Origin: Pelagomonas calceolata
Lineage: Eukaryota; Sar; Pelagophyceae; Pelagomonadales; Pelagomonadaceae
Reading direction: 5' to 3'
Length of the DNA stretch: 64,000 nt
NCBI GenBank assembly: GCA_918797485.1
Contig: CAKKNE010000002.1
Location: forward strand, 1,702,501 to 1,766,500
This document shows, piece after piece, positions 58,086 through 64,000 of this stretch. Under the pieces are notes generated by a model, which saw only the letters and a list, made by a program, of their open reading frames with translations, was not told where the DNA came from and did not search any database. The stretch's first letter is position 1. Every line of letters begins with the position of its first letter. Both the position numbers and the translations under genes were made by a program.

Positions 58086-58428
58086 CGCCGCAATGGCTGC
58101 TGTGCTGAGGCTACGGACTAGGCACTATAACGCCCCCGTCGCAAGTCCGGACCGCCTCCGCAATTTATTTGAGGAAGTGTGGCAGCCAAAAATAAAATTG
58201 GCTGGGAGTTGTCCGCGGCGCTTCACCGTGCTTGCTCCGGAGGCCGACAGAGACGACGACAGAGCGTTGCGCAAACGGCCTTTGCCCGGATTTGAGGCTG
58301 TCGGCAGTGGTTTTTGCTACGAGGACGATCAGTGCTAGCTGCAAGACACTAGCAAGGACGCGTCCTAGTCCAGCCGGACGGGTGGGCCCGGGGGGAGCGG
58401 GAGGGACGGGGGACCCCGCGACGTAACT

Positions 58429-58470
<42 letters not shown>

Positions 58471-58509
58471 GTCGAAGGCACGTCGAGAAAAACAACAACA
58501 AGACTTACA
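58086..58509. repeat. Intergenic with hexamer microsatellite and dispersed repeat
   Basis: Positions 58431-58470 are cctgag in about 6.7 tandem copies. The adjoining 58345-58430 stretch is the reverse complement of 2905-2985. The rest is AT-richer and shows no gene. Confidence 0.65.
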
Positions 58510-59784
58510 CTAGACGCTCTGAATGCGCTTCACCCGGTTCCGGCGGAAGAAAGCACAGAACTTGAGCGACGCGACCCGCACGACGAGGCACGACAGCGTC
58601 GTCAGCGACAGCGACACGAACAAGCGGAAGAGGCCCCGCGCCTCGGCCTTCGCCACGCGCCGCCGCTCCCGGTACACGCGCTTCTGCCGCCGGTCCCGCG
58701 CGCGGCTGATCCAGCCGAAGGAGAACAACGTCGCGTCCTTGACCTCGAACTTCAGGACGCACCGGTCCGGGATGGGCTCCGCGGCGCCCTTCCACTGGAC
58801 CTCCTCGTCCACGGCGTCCAGGAGCATGGGCAGCGAATCTTCGAGAGAGCGCCCTTGTACCAGGTCGCCGCGCTCGTCGTGGACCGCCACGCGCAGCGAC
58901 CCCGTGATGGCCGCGGTCACGACGGGCGCGCGGCCCTTGCACGGCAGGACGCGCGACGTTATGATGGAGGTCGACGGGCTCCGCAGCCCCGCGAAGCCGT
59001 CGGCGTGGAACCGATACAACGTGAGGGACGCGTTCTTTTTGCCGTCGAACGCGTAGACGCGCAGCTCGCCCGTCGCCGGGTCGCGCAGCGGATTCAAAGG
59101 TGTGTGGCACTCTTCGATAACTCCTCCCGCCAACACGGTCCACTCGAGCGCGTCGCCCGACCACGCGAAGCGGCACGCGTCCGTGATCCCGACGTAGATG
59201 GAGTAGTACGGGATGACGATTGCCGGCGCGTCGTGCAGCAGCTTCGACGCGTAGGGCCCCGGCCAGACCTCGCTCTCGTATCTCACAGACGTGGCATTAC
59301 CTAATTCTTTGTACGCGACGTAGCTCCTCCTTCTCGAATCGTAGAACGCGCTCCGTATGGACGAAGGCGCGCGGCCGTCCTTCGCTCGCGTGAAGTGCAG
59401 GCCGTCGGACGACGAGAGCGCCTCGCCGTTAGCAAAGGCCTTATAGCGCCTCTTTCGCTCGCGCCTACTGGGGTCCTCGAAGACGTGTCCCTTCACATCG
59501 AGGCGCGTCTGCTTCCAGGCGACGCCGTCCAAACTCTCCGCGTGAAAGCCCTCGGACCAGAGCCGCCAGGCGTGGCGCTTGCGGTCGTGGATCATGCTCG
59601 GGGCCCGCGGCTCCGTTTGGTGCAGCACGACTTGCGCGTGCTGCGGCGCGCCGACCTTCACCGTGGCGCCGCCGGCGTCGGCCACGGCGCGTTCCGTGTC
59701 GACGGCCGCGTACTTTTCGCGGTTGAGGAAGCCGCTGCGGGCTGCCGCTGCGGCGTGCAGGAGGCAGCAGAGTTGGAGGCGCAT
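58510..59784 (-). CDS. Membrane-anchored beta-propeller glycosidase-like protein (GH32/43-type fold)
   Basis: About 424 residues from the ATG at 59784 (MRLQLCCLLHAAAAARSGFL, a signal peptide). The region from residue 50 has propeller-blade features: RHAWRLWSEGFHAESLDGVA, then KGHVFEDPSRRERKRRYKAF (HV.EDP as in blade starts), SSSDGLHFTRAKDG, then YDSRRRSYVAYKELG. The pattern of DG..W and Y.A.. repeats fits GH32/GH43-like five-bladed propellers. A hydrophobic segment (LFRLFVSLSLTTLSCLVVRV) sits close to the C-terminus with a basic end. Catalytic acids cannot be confirmed by eye, and a non-enzymatic propeller is possible. Confidence 0.5.
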   Translation of the reverse strand: MRLQLCCLLHAAAAARSGFLNREKYAAVDTERAVADAGGATVKVGAPQHAQVVLHQTEPRAPSMIHDRKRHAWRLWSEGFHAESLDGVAWKQTRLDVKGHVFEDPSRRERKRRYKAFANGEALSSSDGLHFTRAKDGRAPSSIRSAFYDSRRRSYVAYKELGNATSVRYESEVWPGPYASKLLHDAPAIVIPYYSIYVGITDACRFAWSGDALEWTVLAGGVIEECHTPLNPLRDPATGELRVYAFDGKKNASLTLYRFHADGFAGLRSPSTSIITSRVLPCKGRAPVVTAAITGSLRVAVHDERGDLVQGRSLEDSLPMLLDAVDEEVQWKGAAEPIPDRCVLKFEVKDATLFSFGWISRARDRRQKRVYRERRRVAKAEARGLFRLFVSLSLTTLSCLVVRVASLKFCAFFRRNRVKRIQSV

Positions 59785-60268
59785 GGCTGCACTGCTGCAG
59801 CGCCGCCCGTCGAGCAAAATAGTTGGTTCGAGGAGCTGCGCAAGGGTGCTTGCAGCGCACAACGACCGTTTCGAGCACAGCAGCTATCAATAAGTCCGCC
59901 GTCCGAGGCTTTTTGAGCACAAAAAAACGAGTCTAGTATGTTCGACGCTAGCTACCCGTGCGCAAACCGGGACTATTCTTCGGGGCAGCGCCTGCTGCGA
60001 CCGATAGCGGCGGATCTAGGAGGCTTACGTGACCTCTTTTTCCAAGGCTGTCAAAAAGACGAAATCGGCCAGGGCAGTCAGCACGCTGAAGCGGCGCTAC
60101 CCAGAGCGAGCTGAACAGCGCCGCCCGGTACAAAGCCTCCTCGCAGTGGGTGGGCGCCCTGAGCGAAAGCGCAGCCGATAAGAAAACCTTTGAGAGCTCA
60201 GAGCAACTCAAAAGTGCAGCAGCTGTTGTCGGCGCTGTTGTCGGCGCCCCCGCGGATATCCGGATATC
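59785..60268. other. Divergent promoter region
   Basis: About 480 bp between the propeller gene start and a small + strand gene. gttgtcggcgc is directly repeated at about 60225-60250 and a ggatatccggatatc element at 60254-60268. No gene. Confidence 0.4.
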
Positions 60269-60691
60269 ATGGCCTCCCTCGCCCAGCGCGGCATGGACGA
60301 GAGCCCCACGAGCGTCCTCGAGCCAACCGACAAGAGGAAACCGGATCAAAAGCCGGCGCGGAGCCTCTGGTCCCTCTCGGTCTTCGACTACGGCTCGCCA
60401 CCACCAGCAAAGGCCCTCCCGCGGCGCGACTCCTTCGAGGAGCTCGGCCAGGACCCGGCCTCGCCGCGGACGCCGCCGGCCGTCGCCCTGAGCCCCGTCG
60501 CGCAGCAGCCCTTTAACCCCTTATCCTGTTACAAAAAGCAATGGGGCACACGGCCGTCGCCGGAGCAGCAGCGCGCCACGGCCTTCCGGCGGGCCGTCGC
60601 GCCGCTCGCCGCCGAGCTCGGGCCGCGGCTCCGGAAGCGGTCGCTCAGTTGCCCCGAGCTCATCCCCGAGGAAGGGTCTGATGAAGACTGA
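60269..60691 (+). CDS. Small Ser/Pro-rich protein, function unknown
   Basis: 140 residues, single exon, ATG at 60269. Short conserved-looking motifs: WSLSVFDYGSPPP, RRDSFEELGQ, SPRTPPAVALSP, FNPLSCYKKQWGTRPSPEQQ and KRSLSCPELIPEEGSDED. The RxxSxxEL/ RSLSCPEL pattern suggests kinase sites and short linear motifs rather than a fold. No family recognised. It is supported as real by codon use and by the absence of stops compared with neighbouring frames. Confidence 0.5.
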   Translation: MASLAQRGMDESPTSVLEPTDKRKPDQKPARSLWSLSVFDYGSPPPAKALPRRDSFEELGQDPASPRTPPAVALSPVAQQPFNPLSCYKKQWGTRPSPEQQRATAFRRAVAPLAAELGPRLRKRSLSCPELIPEEGSDED

Positions 60692-60836
60692 CCTCCTGAA
60701 TTCGCTCCCTACACGCGGCCACCAAGAAGGCGCCGCCCCCCTCACCCCTCCGATATCGCTGTTGTGTGCGTGCCCTGCGGCTTCTCGCTGTCTGTACATA
60801 CTAAGTCGCATTGCACAATATCACATCGTTAATTCT

Positions 60837-63494
60837 CTAGGATCGCCGCAGCTCGACGCGCGTGAAGGCGTCGCCGCCGTCGTCGTGGGCCGCGGGCGAC
60901 GCGCTCTTGACGCGCGCATCCGCCTTGAGGAAGCGCCGGAGGCCCGTCTTGAGCGCGCCCGTGCCGTGGCCGTGCAGGATGTAGCACGGGCCGCCGCTCC
61001 GCGTCATGCGGTCGAGGAAGTAGTCCGTCTCGCGCTCGGCGTCGTCGTAGCGCTGGCCCCGCAAGTCGAGGGTGTTCTGCGCCGTGCGCATCTGGGGCGT
61101 CTTCTCGGCCGCCTTCCCGTTGTTCGACGATGGTTCAGTCCCGTCGAGGCCGACGAGCTGCTTGGGCACCTTGCGGCCCTTGCGCTGCTGCGGAGACGCT
61201 TGTTGTTTTTGTGCTGGCATTCCGGCCGGTGCCCTTGCTAAATCCTTGCGCTTGAGCTTCAGGGCGCCGCCCATCTCGGTGGCGACGCCGTCGACGTGTA
61301 CCAATACTACACCCTTGTTCAGCAGAGCTTCGACCTTCGCGGTCCGCGCGAAGAACGGCCCACGTTTCAGGACCGCGACGGCGTCGCCCGCGCTCAACGA
61401 AGCGTCGCTCGCGAGCGGCTCCAGGCCCTTGGCCTCGACGGCGGCGGTCTGCGCCTCCTTGACCGCCGCGGCCTTGGCTTCCTCGATGACCTTGCTGCTC
61501 CCGAAGGCGTCTGATGCCCCTCTGCGCATGTCCCGCTGCAGCTCCTTCTCCAAAGCAGCGACGCGCGCCTCGTAGTCCTGCGCTTGGAGCGCCGCCTTCT
61601 TCTTCGCCTCGGCCTCGACGGCGAGGAAGCGCTCTTCCGCGCGAGCCTCAGCTTCGCGGGCGGAAGCTAAAGCCTCGTTCGCCCGGGCTTCGGCCGCCTC
61701 GGCGCTCTCTCTAGCTTTATCCAAATCCCGCGCCAAGGTAGCCAGTCGCCGCTCGTCGTCGCCGAGCAACACTTCGGCCCGCTCCAGCAACTCGGGCGGA
61801 AAGTCGGCCTTCGTCCGCGCGGCCTCGAGCGCGTCGGACTCGCCCGCGCGGCCCTCGATGCACTTGAAGCCCGGCGCCATCGCCGCAGCTCTGAATCTTG
61901 AATCGTCCTCCTGGAGCCCTAGGGCCTTCAGAGGTCTCGCATGTGTGGTACACACGACTAACGCGCCGTGCTCAACAAGATCTTCCAGGACCGCCCGTCC
62001 CAACGCCGCGCCCTGGGCCGCGTCCGTGCCCGAGCCGAGCTCGTCCAGTAAAACCAGAGGCGTCAGCGTTGCGGAAGATCGAGCCTCGGCGACCGCCGCC
62101 GCCGCGACCCGCAGATGCCCGACGTACGTCGACACGTTGCCCTCGGCCGACTGCGCGTCGCCGACGTCGGCGAAGACCGGGTCGAAGACGCCTATGGTCG
62201 GTTCGCCCCTGCAAGGGATGGGCGCGCCGAGCCGCACGAGCGCGGCACATAATCCTAATGTCTTGAGCCAGACGCTCTTGCCCCCGGCGTTCGCGCCCGA
62301 GATGACTAAACAGCGCGCGTGGTCCTGCCCGAGCGCCGCGTCGTTGCCCTTGGGTTCGGGGCCGCCGGCGGCGCTCCGCAACGCGAGCACGGCGTGGCGC
62401 GCGTCGCGCACCTCAATTGAGTCGCCCTCGTCGACGAGCGGGAGGCTGCCTTCCACGTCCAACCCAAACCGATGCCGGGCCCGACACGCGTCCACCCTCC
62501 CAACGGCTTCTAACGCACATCTCAATTCATCGGCGTGGCGCGCGAGGACCGTGCCGCACTCCCTCAAGGCCGCGGCCTCCTCGGCGCGCACGGCGCCCTC
62601 GGCCGCGCGCCACTCGTTCGTCGGCGCGACGAGGGGCGCCGGCTCGACGTACTGCGTCCGGCCCGTCCGCGACGCGCCGTGGACCAGGGCCCCGGGCGGC
62701 GCGGAGCCGGCGCGCTGCGACACGACCCAGCGGCCCTCGTGGAGGAAGAAGCCGCCCTCCTTTTCCGCGGCTTTCAGGCCTCCATCTAGAGCGTCCTTCT
62801 TGCTGGACTCGACGGCTTGTCTCGCTCGCTTGGCTCTGTCGCGCGCGGCGCCGAGGTCGGGAAAGGCGACGCCGGACAGGATCGTGCCGTCGTCGGTCTC
62901 CTCCAGCGCGAAGCGGATCGGGTGGCAGTCCAACCGGGCTTTGTACGCGTCCTCGTCTTCGAGGGAGAGGGCCGAGCCCGCGACCATACTGGACAAGGCG
63001 GCGGCCTCGGCGCCGTCGAGGCGCCTTCTGGAAAGCCAGGCGTAGAGCGCGTCGAGCTCGCGCAGCGCGTCCGCGGCGAGCGCCACATCTGAAACTTCCG
63101 GGATCGTCGCCTTCTCGCAAGTGTCTAACAACGCGTCGAGGTTCGCCGTCAGGGCCGTCGCGAGGCTGTGGTTCGCCAGCGCGAGGCACGTCTCGTCGTG
63201 CGTGCGCTCGGCCTTGAGGAGCCACCGTATTTCGTCGTAGCGGCGCGTCGCGTCCTCGACGGTGTTTGCGAGATCGAGTCTTCGGAAGGATTCAGCGCCT
63301 CTGTATGTTGCTGTCCTTTGTTGAAGGGCTTCTAGCACTTGTGCGATGCCTAGGGCGTCGTACGCATTTGCTGTGGCGGCTGTGTCAGGGGCTGCAGAGC
63401 TTCTTGTGGGGGCTCGGAGCTGTGCAGATCGTGGCGGCGTGAAGGCATAGGTGCATAGCAGTGTTATTGTATGTAGGATGTGCATTTTGGGCAT
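60837..63494 (-). CDS. Plastid MutS2-type ATPase with Smr domain
   Basis: 885 residues, single exon. The start MPKMHILHTITLLCTYAFTP gives a signal peptide with an F-T-P plastid junction. Core: LVISGANAGGKSVWLKTLGL (Walker A), VLLDELGSGTDAAQGAALGR (Walker B), VVCTTHARPLKALGLQEDDS (His switch). A long coiled coil (LAREAEARAEERFLA-type) and a KOW-like GDAVAVLKRGPFFARTAKVE follow. The Smr domain is NTLDLRGQRYDDAERETDYF, then YILHGHGTGALKTGLRRFLK. There are no mismatch-recognition domains, as expected for MutS2, which acts against recombination or on collided ribosomes in bacteria; plastid role inferred. Confidence 0.92.
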   Translation of the reverse strand: MPKMHILHTITLLCTYAFTPPRSAQLRAPTRSSAAPDTAATANAYDALGIAQVLEALQQRTATYRGAESFRRLDLANTVEDATRRYDEIRWLLKAERTHDETCLALANHSLATALTANLDALLDTCEKATIPEVSDVALAADALRELDALYAWLSRRRLDGAEAAALSSMVAGSALSLEDEDAYKARLDCHPIRFALEETDDGTILSGVAFPDLGAARDRAKRARQAVESSKKDALDGGLKAAEKEGGFFLHEGRWVVSQRAGSAPPGALVHGASRTGRTQYVEPAPLVAPTNEWRAAEGAVRAEEAAALRECGTVLARHADELRCALEAVGRVDACRARHRFGLDVEGSLPLVDEGDSIEVRDARHAVLALRSAAGGPEPKGNDAALGQDHARCLVISGANAGGKSVWLKTLGLCAALVRLGAPIPCRGEPTIGVFDPVFADVGDAQSAEGNVSTYVGHLRVAAAAVAEARSSATLTPLVLLDELGSGTDAAQGAALGRAVLEDLVEHGALVVCTTHARPLKALGLQEDDSRFRAAAMAPGFKCIEGRAGESDALEAARTKADFPPELLERAEVLLGDDERRLATLARDLDKARESAEAAEARANEALASAREAEARAEERFLAVEAEAKKKAALQAQDYEARVAALEKELQRDMRRGASDAFGSSKVIEEAKAAAVKEAQTAAVEAKGLEPLASDASLSAGDAVAVLKRGPFFARTAKVEALLNKGVVLVHVDGVATEMGGALKLKRKDLARAPAGMPAQKQQASPQQRKGRKVPKQLVGLDGTEPSSNNGKAAEKTPQMRTAQNTLDLRGQRYDDAERETDYFLDRMTRSGGPCYILHGHGTGALKTGLRRFLKADARVKSASPAAHDDGGDAFTRVELRRS

Positions 63495-64000
63495 CTCTAC
63501 GCGCGTTTTGCAAGTTGACTGTGTGATGGGCTGATGAGACCCGCACGCTTAGGGGGGTGCACAGACCTAAAAAAAAAGAAGGTGAAAAATATCACTGCTC
63601 GACGCCGACTCCAGCAAGAGTCCTATTAGGGCCCCCTTTTACACAGCCGCGAATTTCACCAGTACAAGTGCCTGCGCAAAGCAAACTGAAAACGACTTAA
63701 AAGTACAGCGCGGCGCACCGCTAACGTGGAGACTTCGCACAGTGCACCGCTTACACCTCCTCGACCGATAACCGCCGCGCGCGGCGCTTGCGCGCCTCGC
63801 GCGCGCGAGTTACAAGCCCTGCGACTCAAACCGCACTTTGTGGCTTTTTGAGCCGACGGGCGGCGCGCGCGCCCGCGGGGAGCGCAGCGCGGCATCCGCG
63901 CAGCCCCTGGAGCGCCGCTGCTGCGCCCGCGCGCGCCGCGCCGCCGCGGCCGCAAAATTCTTGCGCCGTGACGGCGAACTGTCAAAGAAGGCGTGCACAG
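63495..64000. other. Intergenic end of window
   Basis: About 505 bp upstream of MutS2 with short GC-rich ORFs only (63656-63998, minus). An a-run at 63567-63580. No gene recognised, though an exon of a gene beyond the window cannot be excluded. Confidence 0.35.

Noticed and set aside
56516-58108. Plus-strand 530-aa ORF over the EGF/mucin-like gene
   Set aside because: Poly-Arg/Pro/Ala content mirrors the repetitive minus-strand coding sequence; no start context or motif of its own.
1-64000. tRNA, rRNA, CRISPR arrays, reverse transcriptases, transposases or viral genes
   Set aside because: No T-loop-like ttcgaatc context with a cloverleaf, no regular spacer arrays, and no such protein motifs were seen in any frame by eye.

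Overview
The window is nuclear DNA of a photosynthetic eukaryote, most likely a stramenopile alga of the pelagophyte type (Aureococcus/Pelagomonas-like). The evidence is very high GC with long spurious antisense ORFs, tightly packed genes on both strands with few short introns, plastid-type leaders with F-V/T-P motifs, PT-rich surface proteins, DUF285/BspA repeat proteins, flavodoxin, FEA1-like proteins, a fibrillin, a plastid MutS2 and transposon-like introns (introners). No rRNA, tRNA, CRISPR or bacterial operon signal was seen. The species call is inference.

Layout. 1-1470: lower-GC DNA with a decayed ~290 bp tandem repeat and no convincing gene. 1610-20160: PAP/fibrillin protein, then a mirror-image block: Asp/Asn hydroxylase copy A (+), truncated multicopper oxidase (-) abutting a truncated FEA1-like gene (+), a Patched/Dispatched-type transporter carrying SH3 and EGF domains (+), two complete FEA1-like genes (-) and hydroxylase copy B (-). 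DUF285 surface proteins, a LicD-like transferase and a flavodoxin follow. The ferroxidase-type oxidase, three FEA1/phytotransferrin-like genes and flavodoxin look like an iron-limitation neighbourhood.

20.5-30.2 kb: three paralogous type I membrane proteins of unknown function, two of them on arms of a ~2.5 kb inverted duplication whose inner edge lies in the first intron of a bZIP gene. The spacer holds the bZIP gene, a second DUF285 gene, a small plastid-type protein and a basic coiled-coil protein.

30.2-63.5 kb: mostly conserved single-copy genes: HSP110, NDUFA9, a ubiquitin-like membrane protein, a TPT-family transporter, an APE-type nuclease with R3H and zinc-finger extras, CAF1 deadenylase, a FANCJ-like helicase fused to SAP-like and U-box domains, a K+-dependent Na+/Ca2+ exchanger, a CXorf65-like protein, a GNAT-MsrB fusion, a methyltransferase, a dual-specificity phosphatase, a DUF2256 protein, a Cys-rich 20-residue-repeat protein, an EGF/mucin-like membrane protein, a beta-propeller glycosidase-like protein and MutS2.

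Most notable: (i) introner elements, one with a target-site duplication and an empty paralogous site, and a 44 bp one with perfect terminal inverted repeats; (ii) unusual domain fusions (FANCJ-SAP-U-box, SSD transporter with three SH3 domains, GNAT-MsrB); (iii) inverted duplications carrying surface proteins with near-identical ends and diverged ectodomains.
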